Positions 1-9,065 are shown, counted from the stretch's first letter. The stretch is DNA of 64,000 bases from Acholeplasmataceae bacterium UBA6150 (GCA_002423145.1 DIUU01000012.1:1-64000), one strand, 5' to 3'. Translations and numbers: made by a program. The notes: a model not told the origin generated them from the letters alone.

Positions 1-30
1 TTCAACAGTTCCATCTAGTCACTTAAGTTG

Positions 31-60
31 AAAAAGACCGAAAAATTTCGGTCTTTTTTT
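31..60. terminator. Bidirectional intrinsic terminator closing the ula-pts operon
   Basis: The arms AAAGACCGAAA and TTTCGGTCTTT form a near-perfect hairpin with runs of A on the left and T on the right, so it can end transcription from either side. For the minus-strand operon it lies about 15 bases past the ptsH stop. Bases 1-30 show nothing I can assign. Confidence 0.85.
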
Positions 61-74
61 ATTTGATAATTGAA

Positions 75-347
75 TTATTCTCCTAAGCCACTTTCAATCA
101 GCGCACATAAGGTGTCTACAGCCGATACTTCATCATCACCCTCAGCTTGTAATTCTACTAATGTATCCCTTTTAATCCCTAATGATAGTAGGAAAATGAT
201 GGATTTCGCATTGACAAGTTTTGCAGGATTTTCTGTTTTCATGATTTTTATTGTCGATTTAAATGTATTCGCAACTTTAACGAATTCCGCTCCTGGTCTA
301 GCGTGTAAACCAGATGGGTTAGATACCAAGACTTGTTTTTTATACAT
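75..347 (-). CDS. ptsH: HPr, phosphocarrier protein of the PTS
   Basis: HPr takes phosphate from enzyme I on a histidine and passes it to sugar-specific EIIA proteins. The 90-residue product has the active-site motif LHARPG with His15. It also has the regulatory-serine motif NAKSI, with Ser49 equivalent to Ser46 of Bacillus HPr, the site used by HPr kinase for CcpA-type catabolite control. The start codon overlaps the end of ptsI by 8 bases, and GAGGAGG sits 6 bases upstream, so the two genes are translationally coupled. It is the last gene of an ascorbate PTS operon, an unusual place for a general PTS gene. The family is certain; the regulatory role of Ser49 is inferred. Confidence 0.96.
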   Translation of the reverse strand: MYKKQVLVSNPSGLHARPGAEFVKVANTFKSTIKIMKTENPAKLVNAKSIIFLLSLGIKRDTLVELQAEGDDEVSAVDTLCALIESGLGE

Positions 348-2064
348 GTGAGGCCTCCTCTAGTGTTTTCTTTACCAAATCTATGACTTCTTTTTCAGTT
401 TCCAATGTCAACGCTTTTTGAGCTAAGTCTTTAAATGTTTTCATTGAGTTCTTAATAATTAAGTGTTTGATTGGTGCGATTGAGCTTTTACTCATCGATA
501 ATTTTTTCATCCCTAAACCCATTAAAATCGGTGCAGCAATCAAATCGCCACCCAATTCACCACAAACTGATATTGGTTTGCCAGCTTGATTAAAGCCATC
601 AATGGCCATCTTTAAAATACGTATCATGCTGGGTGAATAACTTTGATAATAAGACGATACCAATGGGTTCATTCGGTCTACTGCAGTCAGGTATTGACAT
701 AAATCATTCGTTCCAATGCTGGCGAAGTCACATGCTTTTGCAACATGGTCAATCACCAATATGATCGATGGAATTTCAATCATGACGCCAATTTTGACTG
801 TTTTAGAATACGGAATGTTTTGACTGTCTAGGTCGATTTTGACTTCTTCAATGACGGATTTGATTTTATGAATATCATCCATTGAACCGACCATCGGGAA
901 CATCAACCATAAATCCCCGTAAACACTGGCACGATACGCTGCTTTCAATTGAGTTTTAAATATATCTAGGTGACTGAAACATAATCTTACGGCTCTAAGT
1001 CCTAAAAATGGGTTTTCTTCTTTTGGTAAAGCCATATAGGATAAGGTTTTATCGCCACCAATGTCGAGTGTTCTCAAAATGACTGGTTTACCATGAAAGC
1101 CTACAAGAGCTCTTTTATACACTTCATACTGCTCATCTTCTGTAGGTAAATGGGTGTTTTCCATATAAAGGAATTCACTTCTAAACAGCCCAACGCCATC
1201 CACATAAGGTTCGAGTGCAAGTTCTTCCTTGGATGCCGATCCAATGTTTAAAGTGACATCGATTCTAAAACCATCGGATGTTATTGGGGTTTTATCTTGA
1301 TACGTTTTTAGTATATTTACTTTTTCTATGTGTTTTTGTTTGCGTTGTTCATACTGAACCAAAACGGATGCTTCTGGATTTAAGATGAGTTGGTTATCGA
1401 GTGCATCCACAATCACCGTATCGCCATCATTAAATAACTGCATTGCGTTTTCTACACCCAATATGGCAGGAATCTGATAGCTTTTCGCAATAATCGCTGT
1501 ATGTGAGGTAGGTCCACCGACTTCTGTAACAATCGCTTCGACCATGGAACGATCCAAAGTAGCTGTATCAGATGGATACAAGTCGAGTGCAACCACGATG
1601 GTTTTTTCAAATAATCGAGATAAATTCTTTTCTGGTACATTGTAGGCTATTCTTAAAAGTCGGTTTCTGACATCTTTTAAGTCTGCGATACGTTCTCTAA
1701 TGAGATCGTCTTCAACGGTTTCAAGCATTTCAATAAACATCTTATACGCCTCATCGATTGCGTAAATATGACCATAATGTTCCACTTTGATGAAACTCTC
1801 AATGGTTTCTTCCATAGCCACATCATTGATGATTTCTAAATGTGCCTCAAATATTTTATGTTTTTCATCCTTTTTAGAAAGTAATAGTTGGACGATTTGT
1901 TCAATCTCTTGATTGGCTTTCGCCTTAATATCTGCATAGATTTGATAGGTTTCTACGGCATTTTCAGGGCTAATAAAAGCTTTTTCTACCGTTGGAACAA
2001 ATTGTTGATATATCAAAACTTTACCAATTCCGATGCCCTTAGATACTGCATGTCCTTTTTCCAT
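340..2064 (-). CDS. ptsI: PTS enzyme I (phosphoenolpyruvate-protein phosphotransferase)
   Basis: Enzyme I autophosphorylates from phosphoenolpyruvate and phosphorylates HPr; it is the first step of every PTS. The protein has 574 residues, the usual length. The N-terminal domain carries the phosphohistidine motif GGPTSHTA with His188. The C-terminal PEP-binding barrel shows LRTLDIGGDK, EIPS, the FASIGTNDLCQY segment and the SVCGELGG active-site cysteine. The start is ATG at 2064, overlapping the ulaE stop in a TAATG arrangement, with GAGGT upstream. It is cotranscribed with ulaE upstream and ptsH downstream, so general PTS capacity would rise with ascorbate operon expression unless an internal promoter exists; I did not see one. 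Confidence 0.97.
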   Translation of the reverse strand: MEKGHAVSKGIGIGKVLIYQQFVPTVEKAFISPENAVETYQIYADIKAKANQEIEQIVQLLLSKKDEKHKIFEAHLEIINDVAMEETIESFIKVEHYGHIYAIDEAYKMFIEMLETVEDDLIRERIADLKDVRNRLLRIAYNVPEKNLSRLFEKTIVVALDLYPSDTATLDRSMVEAIVTEVGGPTSHTAIIAKSYQIPAILGVENAMQLFNDGDTVIVDALDNQLILNPEASVLVQYEQRKQKHIEKVNILKTYQDKTPITSDGFRIDVTLNIGSASKEELALEPYVDGVGLFRSEFLYMENTHLPTEDEQYEVYKRALVGFHGKPVILRTLDIGGDKTLSYMALPKEENPFLGLRAVRLCFSHLDIFKTQLKAAYRASVYGDLWLMFPMVGSMDDIHKIKSVIEEVKIDLDSQNIPYSKTVKIGVMIEIPSIILVIDHVAKACDFASIGTNDLCQYLTAVDRMNPLVSSYYQSYSPSMIRILKMAIDGFNQAGKPISVCGELGGDLIAAPILMGLGMKKLSMSKSSIAPIKHLIIKNSMKTFKDLAQKALTLETEKEVIDLVKKTLEEASHV

Positions 2065-2909
2065 TATTGAATTACCTCTTCTATTTTGCTTCTTAAGAAT
2101 TCATTGGCCATCTGCAATCTGGTTTCCCAGTCGCTATTTCCAGTATACCAAAATTCACCTACAAATAGACGAACACCGACGTTTACCAGTGACGAAATAC
2201 ACGTATGATATGGGGTATGTCCTTCACCAAAATTTAAGTTTCTAAATATATTGGGCTTGGTTTCTTTCAAATGACCCGCTACTATGTGACCTTTGCCTTT
2301 TAAAATATCGGCTTCAACTTTTAATGCGTCACCATTTTGTGCATTGGTTAAATTGCCTACGTCAGGATAGATTTTCAAATACGGACTGTCTATAAGATTG
2401 ACATAATACATCGCTTTCTCAACGGTGTTCATGAATGGGGTTTCCATCGTTTCGAAAGCGAGTATTACACCATATGTAGCTGCCATACGAACAGATTTGG
2501 CTAAATTTTCAATAAAATTCTTTTTTGTCTGATCATTAGAAGGCAGATAATACTCATCATAACCTGCGATTTGAATGTATCTAATACCCAATCGATGCGC
2601 TAGAATGATGGCTTTTTCCATGATTTCTAGGCTGTGTTTTTGAACTTCTTTGGATTCACTCCCTAGCGGGTACTTGCGGTGACCCGATAAGCAAATCGAT
2701 TGAATGAAACACTGTTCTGTTTTTAATGTGTCTTGAATGATTTCAATGGATGTATCATCCCAATCCAAGCGAGCCAACTTCTCATTGGTTTCATCAATGG
2801 ATAATTCAATGAAATCGAATCCATGTTTCTTCGTCAGTTGAATTTTTTGTTTAAAACTTAAGTCGTTTGGCATGGCCTTTTCATAAAGACCGAGTTGGTA
2901 CGATTTCAT
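2064..2909 (-). CDS. ulaE: L-ribulose-5-phosphate (L-xylulose-5-phosphate) 3-epimerase
   Basis: This 281-residue TIM-barrel sugar-phosphate epimerase of the UlaE/SgbU family interconverts L-xylulose 5-phosphate and L-ribulose 5-phosphate in ascorbate breakdown. Evidence is the N-terminal QLGLYEKAMP segment, the QIAGYDEYY strand, the FETMETPFMN metal-ligand strand, IYPDVGNL, and the FGEGHTPY segment near the end, all typical of UlaE. Its start overlaps the ulaF stop by 4 bases (ATGA) and its stop overlaps the ptsI start, so translation is coupled. Its neighbours are the matching 4-epimerase and the ascorbate PTS, which settles the substrate better than sequence alone. Confidence 0.92.
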   Translation of the reverse strand: MKSYQLGLYEKAMPNDLSFKQKIQLTKKHGFDFIELSIDETNEKLARLDWDDTSIEIIQDTLKTEQCFIQSICLSGHRKYPLGSESKEVQKHSLEIMEKAIILAHRLGIRYIQIAGYDEYYLPSNDQTKKNFIENLAKSVRMAATYGVILAFETMETPFMNTVEKAMYYVNLIDSPYLKIYPDVGNLTNAQNGDALKVEADILKGKGHIVAGHLKETKPNIFRNLNFGEGHTPYHTCISSLVNVGVRLFVGEFWYTGNSDWETRLQMANEFLRSKIEEVIQ

Positions 2910-3598
2910 TTCTTTTGTCCATAGTAAGCATTTTTACCATGCTTACGATTATAGTGTTTATCGAGTAAGTATTGCGGGATGGGTTGTGCTTTGGGATTTA
3001 AGGTGAGTGTTAAGTAATTCATTTTCGCAACTTCTTCGATAACAACGGCGTTATGTACAGCTTGATTGGCATCTTTGCCAAATGTAAATACACCGTGGCC
3101 TTTCAACAAAATGCCTGGGATGGCGAGGATGTTTTTATCTTTAAACACATCGACGATCAATTTTCCTGTATACATTTCATAATCGGCTTCGATTTCTTGT
3201 TGTTCTAAAACACGTGCACACGGTACAGAACCATAAAAATAATCCGCATGGGTTGTTCCAAATGCATCTATAGATTTCCCTGCTTGTGCAAAGCTGGTAG
3301 CATACGTACTGTGTACATGACAAATGCCTTTGACTTCTGGAAATGCTTTATAGACTTCAAGATGTGTCTTGGTGTCGGATGAAGGGTTTAATTTCCCTTC
3401 AATCACGTTCCCTTGAAGGTCTAATACAACCATATTTTCTTCTGTTAAATCTTCATAATTAACACCACTGGGTTTAATCACGATATAACCTGTATCGAGG
3501 TCTCTTTCAGATACATTACCCCATGTAAACTTAACCAGTTCATGCTTAGGTAATAATTGATTCGCTTTAAGTACTTTTTTTCTGGTATCTTGTAGCAT
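2906..3598 (-). CDS. ulaF: L-ribulose-5-phosphate 4-epimerase
   Basis: The enzyme converts L-ribulose 5-phosphate to D-xylulose 5-phosphate, which enters the pentose phosphate pathway. It belongs to the class II aldolase / AraD family. At 230 residues it is the right length and shows the N-terminal FTWGNVSERD motif, IKPSGVNYEDL, SSDTKTHLEVY, the zinc-binding HVHSTYAT, and the GVFTFGKDA strand. It could be called araD by similarity, but the operon (ulaE, ulaA-C, ulaG) argues for the ascorbate paralogue ulaF. It sits 11 bases downstream of the HAD fusion gene. Confidence 0.92.
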   Translation of the reverse strand: MLQDTRKKVLKANQLLPKHELVKFTWGNVSERDLDTGYIVIKPSGVNYEDLTEENMVVLDLQGNVIEGKLNPSSDTKTHLEVYKAFPEVKGICHVHSTYATSFAQAGKSIDAFGTTHADYFYGSVPCARVLEQQEIEADYEMYTGKLIVDVFKDKNILAIPGILLKGHGVFTFGKDANQAVHNAVVIEEVAKMNYLTLTLNPKAQPIPQYLLDKHYNRKHGKNAYYGQKK

Positions 3599-3609
3599 GT
3601 AGATTCCCC

Positions 3610-5484
3610 CTATTTCTTAACGTAATAAATGGCTGCTTGATGGATTGTATTGTTCGCTGACAATATGATGTCATGGTCTTTTAAATTGATTACGGTTAAA
3701 TTGGCTGGTCCAATTTCACGGTCGATTTCATGGATTTCATAGGCTTTTGTATTCAGGTTGTAATCGATGTAAAACATCTCTTTGTTCAATCGACGAATAC
3801 CACACACAAACACCGGTTTTCCACCTAAGGTAGTCCCACACAAGGCGTGAGCAAATTCAAGGGGACGATCGACTTCATAAACTTGTTGATATGAGCCGTT
3901 TATTTTTTTATACATAACCATCACATTGCCATGGAATGGTTCAATTGAAATGATTTCTGGAATACCATCAAAATCAATATCCAATACCGCAACATCTGAA
4001 ATGGGTTTTTCAATCAAGTGGTGTGTTGTCCAAGATTGTCCCACACTTTGAGGTGGGATAAAGACAAATAAGCCTTCATCAGAGGTGATCCATGCAGCTT
4101 CTTTAGTTTCGTAAGGGGCTTGGTAGTAGCCATGGTTGTGTGTTAAGTTCTCTAAAATAGGTGTGACTGTCATGCCTAATGAAAGGTCTTTTGGTAAAAC
4201 GCCAACGAACACTTTACCTGGGTCAGACCAGTCTTCTCGTTCTTTTTTAGATGAACACAAAGTAGCTCCTATAAAATAGTGCGTTTCACCCACGGTAATC
4301 AAATTGAATCGGTGTAAATAAGGCAAATGAATGAAGTCATTCACAACGAATTCATTGTTTTCTTTTTTAACGTGAACCACTTTGGTGGTAGCACCATTAA
4401 ATCCAGGAAAGAAATTTCTAACCGCTAAGAATTCCCCATTCGTATTGGGGATGGGTACAATCGACATCGTACCCCCTTGATCATGCCACAGGGTTGTTTT
4501 CTTTTCAAATTTTTCACCACTATACATAATACATTTGCCATCGATGGCTTCACTGGCTACAATCAAATGTAACTCATTGTCAATCGTGACATGCCCTACC
4601 GCATAAGCACGGTAAAATTCATCTAATACTACTTTTTCAAAACGCATGGTTTGATCCTCCATTAATAAATTATTTAGGGCGAATGATACGCCTTGTTCTT
4701 GATTGGTTCTTGTTATAAAATTGGCTTGGTTTTTTAAGATTGGTACCGCATTACCCATCGCAATTTTTACTCTTGCGTGGTCGAATAAAGATAAGTCATT
4801 CTCAAAATCACCAAACGCCAACACTTCTTGAGGCCGGATATTCAAATGGAACAATAACCTCTTTAAGGCGTTTCCTTTGGTTATATCTCTGTTAGAAATA
4901 TCGATTAAATTGTAATCTGATATCGTATATGTCAGTGTGGTTTCTGTTTCAATGAATCTTTTTAAGGCGTTACATATATCTGGGTTTGTTTCATATACCA
5001 ACACTTTTTCGATTCGATTTCCGATGGGTTTCAATGCTTCATATCCACGGATTTGAATTCGTTCTAAATGCGCTTTAGTCGCCATTTCATTGTAGTCGAT
5101 GAAACGTTCTCGACGGATACTATCTTTAGGGAAATAACAGGCTTCTCTTGAAAGCAAATTGCATTCAATTTTGTGCTTTAAACAGAAGTCTAGTACTTTA
5201 AATACCATCTCATCATCGATGATACTTTTAAAAATGGTTTTAGACTGTTTGATATCATCCAGCGATGCCCCATTGGCTGAAATGACGTAATCAATACAAT
5301 TCAGTGTTTTATAGTAGGTTTCAAGCATTGAAAAAATCCGACCAGAGGCGATCACAATTTGAATTCCTTTTTGTGATAATAGTTTCAATATAGCCTGATC
5401 TTTTTCATGAATGGTTTTATCTTTAGACAAGAGTGTGCCATCCATATCTGTGACGATTAACTTAATACCTTCTAATGGTTTCAT
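3610..5484 (-). CDS. Fusion of a Cof-type HAD phosphatase and an FG-GAP/propeller-like domain
   Basis: The N-terminal 279 residues are a HAD-IIB (Cof-like) sugar phosphatase, with VTDMDGTLL as motif I, an IVIASGR strand, and GDFENDLSLF as motif IV. The remaining 345 residues start at Met280 and look like a beta-propeller: repeated short strands, many aromatics, and an FG-GAP-like VLDIDFDGIPE loop near residue 500. The start is ATG 5484, preceded by GGAG six bases away; an upstream ATG at 5502 has no good site. A second strong site, GGAGG with 8 bases to the ATG at 4645-4647, lies exactly at the domain junction, so the second domain could also be made alone. The role is unknown; the operon suggests sugar-acid phosphate clearance or sensing. 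Confidence 0.85.
   Translation of the reverse strand: MKPLEGIKLIVTDMDGTLLSKDKTIHEKDQAILKLLSQKGIQIVIASGRIFSMLETYYKTLNCIDYVISANGASLDDIKQSKTIFKSIIDDEMVFKVLDFCLKHKIECNLLSREACYFPKDSIRRERFIDYNEMATKAHLERIQIRGYEALKPIGNRIEKVLVYETNPDICNALKRFIETETTLTYTISDYNLIDISNRDITKGNALKRLLFHLNIRPQEVLAFGDFENDLSLFDHARVKIAMGNAVPILKNQANFITRTNQEQGVSFALNNLLMEDQTMRFEKVVLDEFYRAYAVGHVTIDNELHLIVASEAIDGKCIMYSGEKFEKKTTLWHDQGGTMSIVPIPNTNGEFLAVRNFFPGFNGATTKVVHVKKENNEFVVNDFIHLPYLHRFNLITVGETHYFIGATLCSSKKEREDWSDPGKVFVGVLPKDLSLGMTVTPILENLTHNHGYYQAPYETKEAAWITSDEGLFVFIPPQSVGQSWTTHHLIEKPISDVAVLDIDFDGIPEIISIEPFHGNVMVMYKKINGSYQQVYEVDRPLEFAHALCGTTLGGKPVFVCGIRRLNKEMFYIDYNLNTKAYEIHEIDREIGPANLTVINLKDHDIILSANNTIHQAAIYYVKK
4645..4660 (-). promoter_or_regulatory. 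Internal ribosome binding site at the HAD/propeller junction
   Basis: On the minus strand GGAGG is followed by eight bases and then ATG, which is codon 280 of the fusion gene. The site is as strong as those of the true starts in this operon and falls exactly where the HAD domain ends. It is either a relic of two fused genes or a live internal start. Confidence 0.6.
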
Positions 5485-5557
5485 TGTTTTCTCCAAAGGC
5501 ATTAAAGTAAACCTGTGGATGCCAGTATACTGACACCCACAGGCATGCTTTTAATGT

Positions 5558-5866
5558 TTATTTTTTAGCGTACTTTTCAACCAATCCTGCTTGAATGACT
5601 TTTTCTTTGCATTCAGCTTCGGACATCACATTACGTAATCCGATGACCACTTTCCCCGATTTCGTTGCATGATCAAACATACTCAAGAAATTCAGTGGAC
5701 AAAAGACGATGTCATATGAGTTTGCAGCACTTTTACCTTCGGAAAGCGAACAGTGATGAATGTTATAGACAGGTATACCTAGTTGCTTCAACACTTTTTC
5801 TACCGTCAATTTCATCAACAGGGAGGTTCCTGCACCATTGGCACACGATACTAAAACTTTTAACAT
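5558..5866 (-). CDS. ulaB: Ascorbate-specific PTS EIIB component
   Basis: EIIB accepts phosphate from EIIA on a cysteine and hands it to ascorbate as EIIC transports it. The 102-residue protein begins MLKVLVSCANGAGTS, so Cys8 is in the canonical phosphocysteine loop of the SgaB/UlaB family. It stands as a separate gene between ulaA and the HAD fusion, with 30 bases between ulaA and ulaB. An ATG with a nearby GGAG site fixes the start at 5866. Confidence 0.95.
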   Translation of the reverse strand: MLKVLVSCANGAGTSLLMKLTVEKVLKQLGIPVYNIHHCSLSEGKSAANSYDIVFCPLNFLSMFDHATKSGKVVIGLRNVMSEAECKEKVIQAGLVEKYAKK

Positions 5867-5896
5867 AACGATTCTCCTTCTTTTTTTGGATTTTTA

Positions 5897-7375
5897 TTAA
5901 GCTTGGCTCTTGTTTAACTTGTATTGTTCGTAATCGTCAGTAACTAAGAAGTAATTCTTCTTGTCTGCGCGATATTGTAGTTGAGGAATTAAAACGAGGA
6001 TTGCGATGATAATTGCAACACCGAAGTAGCTTAAGAACTTCATGAGAACTGTAAAGATTGGCCATACGACTGCCCAGTCCCACATACCTAAGTAACCACC
6101 GTATGCAGCCATGCCGACCCAACCAGCGATCAATGCAGAACCGAATACTTGCATTAAACCAGAAAGGAACGGGAATAACATAGCAGCTCTGATACCACCC
6201 TTATTGTTTGCGAATACTGCGATGGTCGCGTTATCAAAGAATACTGGAACGAATCCTGCGATAACAAGTACAGGGCTCTTTAAGAAGATGAGTGCGCCAA
6301 TCGCTAAGAATTGACCCAATGCTCCGAATAAGAAACCGAGTGTAACTGCATTTGGAGAACCGAAACCGTAAGAAACGGCACAGTCTACGCCTGGTACAGC
6401 ACCTGGTAATAGTCTTTGTGAAATACCTCTAAATGATGCAGAAAGTTCGGTAACGAATGTTCTAACACCCAATTGAAGAATAGCAAGATATACTGCGAAG
6501 TTAAGTGAAGTCGTTAAAATATAGAAGAAGAATGATTTGTTTGCAGCTAAGAAGTTAGCAGAAACAAGGTATTCTTTACCTAAAATCAATAGAATTGTTC
6601 CGAAGAATAATGTCATTAAGATTGAGGTAGCAACGATATTTTCGTTGAAAATGGATAAGAATCCTGGGAACTTCATGTCTTCTAGTTTTTTAGAAGGACC
6701 GCGTTTACCACTATTCATCTTTTCAGCTAACCAAGAGAATAATGCTAAACCGAACATTTGTTGATGGGCGATAGAGAAACCAGCACCATCGGTTAAGTCT
6801 TGAGTAATTCTAACAGTTAAGTTTGTACCAACTGCCCAGTATAAACCTAAGATTGCTCCCATGATTAACAGAATCATTGGGTCATTTAATGCCGGGAATG
6901 CGAATAATACTAACCAGAAGGCTGTAGAAGCTTGTTGAACTTGTACGTGCCCTGTGGTGAAGATTGCTCTCATCTTAGTCCATTTTTTGAATGCCACCAA
7001 TAAAATGTTAAAGATAAAGGCGATAAGCAATAACAACATAACGGATGAAAAAGCTCTACCGAATACTTCTTCGACACCTGCAGTTACTGCATTTTGTCCA
7101 AAGTATGGGTCAATAACCATCGCATCTAGATTGAAGCGACCTTTTAATCCGACTAAAATCGGTCTGAAGTTACCAACTAATCCGCCTGAACCGACAATTA
7201 ATATTAAATAACCAACGGTAGCCTTGACGAAACCTGATAATACTTCGTACCATGGTCTTCTAAGAAGCACGTAACCGACCACGACAATCAACCCGATAAA
7301 ATAAGCTGGTTGTGTTAGGATGTTAGCTGCAAAGAATTCCCAAATCATTTGCAAAAAACTTAAAACTTGTTCCAT
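5897..7375 (-). CDS. ulaA: Ascorbate-specific PTS EIIC permease
   Basis: This 492-residue integral membrane protein is the channel that takes up L-ascorbate during phosphorylation. It is strongly hydrophobic, with about ten or more membrane segments. Recognisable SgaT/UlaA sections include the start FFAANILTQPAYFIGLIV, the YEVLSGFVKATVGYLIL segment, the TGHVQVQQAST loop, and GAVPGVDCAVSYG. The length matches the UlaA family. ulaC lies 16 bases upstream and ulaB 30 bases downstream, giving a complete split EIIABC system. Confidence 0.96.
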   Translation of the reverse strand: MEQVLSFLQMIWEFFAANILTQPAYFIGLIVVVGYVLLRRPWYEVLSGFVKATVGYLILIVGSGGLVGNFRPILVGLKGRFNLDAMVIDPYFGQNAVTAGVEEVFGRAFSSVMLLLLIAFIFNILLVAFKKWTKMRAIFTTGHVQVQQASTAFWLVLFAFPALNDPMILLIMGAILGLYWAVGTNLTVRITQDLTDGAGFSIAHQQMFGLALFSWLAEKMNSGKRGPSKKLEDMKFPGFLSIFNENIVATSILMTLFFGTILLILGKEYLVSANFLAANKSFFFYILTTSLNFAVYLAILQLGVRTFVTELSASFRGISQRLLPGAVPGVDCAVSYGFGSPNAVTLGFLFGALGQFLAIGALIFLKSPVLVIAGFVPVFFDNATIAVFANNKGGIRAAMLFPFLSGLMQVFGSALIAGWVGMAAYGGYLGMWDWAVVWPIFTVLMKFLSYFGVAIIIAILVLIPQLQYRADKKNYFLVTDDYEQYKLNKSQA

Positions 7376-7391
7376 ATCTTTTCTCCTTTTC

Positions 7392-7844
7392 CTATTTCAG
7401 AACAGTGAGGGCTTTCAAGTCCTCAACTGATTTGACCTGTAGTAATGCTTCAAGCAGTGATTCATCGGTGAGCATTTCGAATAAGGCTTGCATATTTTCG
7501 ACATGTTCATCCTTGTTTGCTGCTGCTAGGGTGAAAAACACCTTCGCATCTTTGGATGAGTCATTCGGATCAAATGAAACTGGTTTTTCTAGTTTCATAA
7601 ATCCAATGGCTGTACCAAATACACCTTCTGCATTCTCTGTAGAATGCGGCATCGCGTAGTTTTCAAACAACACGATGTAAGGACCATACTTATTAACACA
7701 CTCGATGATGAGTTCTGCATACCGTGCATCCACTGTACCATCCGCTTCAAGCGGCTTGCAGCTCATTCGAATCGCTTCTTGCCATGAATCGACCGACTCG
7801 AGGAATAAGTAATGATTTTTTTCAATGATTTTCTTTAATAACAT
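7392..7844 (-). CDS. ulaC: Ascorbate-specific PTS EIIA component
   Basis: This 150-residue cytosolic EIIA protein belongs to the mannitol/fructose-type (PTS_EIIA_2) superfamily used by ascorbate systems. The phosphorylated histidine is His67 in the NYAMPHST motif, after the conserved KYGPYIVLFE strand. It accepts phosphate from HPr and passes it to Cys8 of UlaB. The ulaG stop is 8 bases upstream and ulaA begins 16 bases downstream. Confidence 0.94.
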   Translation of the reverse strand: MLLKKIIEKNHYLFLESVDSWQEAIRMSCKPLEADGTVDARYAELIIECVNKYGPYIVLFENYAMPHSTENAEGVFGTAIGFMKLEKPVSFDPNDSSKDAKVFFTLAAANKDEHVENMQALFEMLTDESLLEALLQVKSVEDLKALTVLK

Positions 7845-7852
7845 GCGTGTTT

Positions 7853-8917
7853 CTATAATAGGGATTTGAATGGGATGTTTTGTTCATTTTCAAAAGCATC
7901 TTCAAATCCTCTTCTGTGATGGTACTCACGGTCGTTTTGATCGGTTGGGAAAGTGAATTTTCCGCCTACTTGCCAAATAAATGGTTTAAACTTATATTTT
8001 AAAACATCTTTCTTCATATCATATAATGCTAAGATTTCTTTGGGATCAGCCATAAAGTTTGACCAAATATCATAATGTAATGGAATCAAGACTTTCGATT
8101 GTAAAGCTTCTGCCATTCTGAGTAAATCCACAGACGTTTGTTTATCTGCGATTCCTACTGGGTTTTCACCAAATGCTCCAAAGCACACATCGATTTTATG
8201 TTTTTTACCATGGTCTGCAAAACTGATCGAGTAATGAGAGTCTGCTGCATCATAAATATTCCCACCAGTTGTCTTAAATAAGTAATTGACTGCTTTTTCA
8301 TCCATATTAGGTATCGTTCCCGCCAATGGTACATATCCACCATCGGTAGTTACTAAACAAGTTCTATCGAATGAATCTAGTGCAACAATTTCAACATCTT
8401 TTACTTTGACAACATCACCTGGCTTAACCGTAATACAACGTTCAGCTGGTACACCCCATTTAATCCATAAATCCACGGATGATTTCGGACCGATGAAAGG
8501 AATCGGTTCTTTGATGTTTTGTAAAACGGCTGCTGCGAAATGGATATCCATATGGTCAGCATGATAATGTGTCGCAACTACAGCGTCGAGTTGTCTAACT
8601 TCAAATGGATCAAGCACGTGCGGTTGGATACGTAAATTAGGTTGTTGTAAGCGACCACCACTCATATTTGCCATTTGGTGACCCGGTAACATATTGGCTG
8701 TTTTGGTCGTTCTCTTTCCATTACCAAACCACAAGTCTACTGCGATATTTGTATTGTGTTCAGTTTTCAACCAAAACCCCATACAACCTACCCACCACAA
8801 TGCTACTGTGTTTGGTTTAACTACTTCATCCTCGATTTGTTCATTTAAATAAGTGCCCCATTCTGGAAATGTCGCACGTAACCAAGTGTCTTTTGTAATT
8901 TCATTTACTTTAGCCAT
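7853..8917 (-). CDS. ulaG: L-ascorbate-6-phosphate lactonase
   Basis: UlaG opens the lactone ring of L-ascorbate 6-phosphate to give 3-keto-L-gulonate 6-phosphate. It is a metallo-beta-lactamase-fold hydrolase. The metal site HYHADHMDIH is present, and later histidines lie in ADSHYSIS and LHYDIW. I chose ATG 8917 because AGGAGG lies 9 bases upstream; this gives 354 residues, the same length as E. coli UlaG. An in-frame ATG at 8965 would add 16 residues but lies on the predicted -10 box. It is the first gene of the operon. Confidence 0.95.
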   Translation of the reverse strand: MAKVNEITKDTWLRATFPEWGTYLNEQIEDEVVKPNTVALWWVGCMGFWLKTEHNTNIAVDLWFGNGKRTTKTANMLPGHQMANMSGGRLQQPNLRIQPHVLDPFEVRQLDAVVATHYHADHMDIHFAAAVLQNIKEPIPFIGPKSSVDLWIKWGVPAERCITVKPGDVVKVKDVEIVALDSFDRTCLVTTDGGYVPLAGTIPNMDEKAVNYLFKTTGGNIYDAADSHYSISFADHGKKHKIDVCFGAFGENPVGIADKQTSVDLLRMAEALQSKVLIPLHYDIWSNFMADPKEILALYDMKKDVLKYKFKPFIWQVGGKFTFPTDQNDREYHHRRGFEDAFENEQNIPFKSLL

Positions 8918-8963
8918 TTTGTTATTCCTCCTGTTATTTTGATATACGAATGATTTCGCTTTC

Positions 8964-8992
8964 ATTATATGCGCGAGTACATTTCATTGCAA
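8964..8992 (-). promoter_or_regulatory. Promoter of the ula-pts operon
   Basis: On the minus strand TTGCAA (8987-8992), a 17-base gap and TATAAT (8964-8969) form a sigma-A-type promoter. The transcript would start near 8957, about 40 bases before the ulaG ATG. It is back to back with the promoter of the membrane protein/DeoR pair, so a regulator in the gap can act on both. Confidence 0.75.
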
Positions 8993-9065
8993 TGTTTTTC
9001 GATGTTTTTTATCACAAATAATCATCAATTAATCATATATATGTTTTTTTATGTGCTAATAAGTA

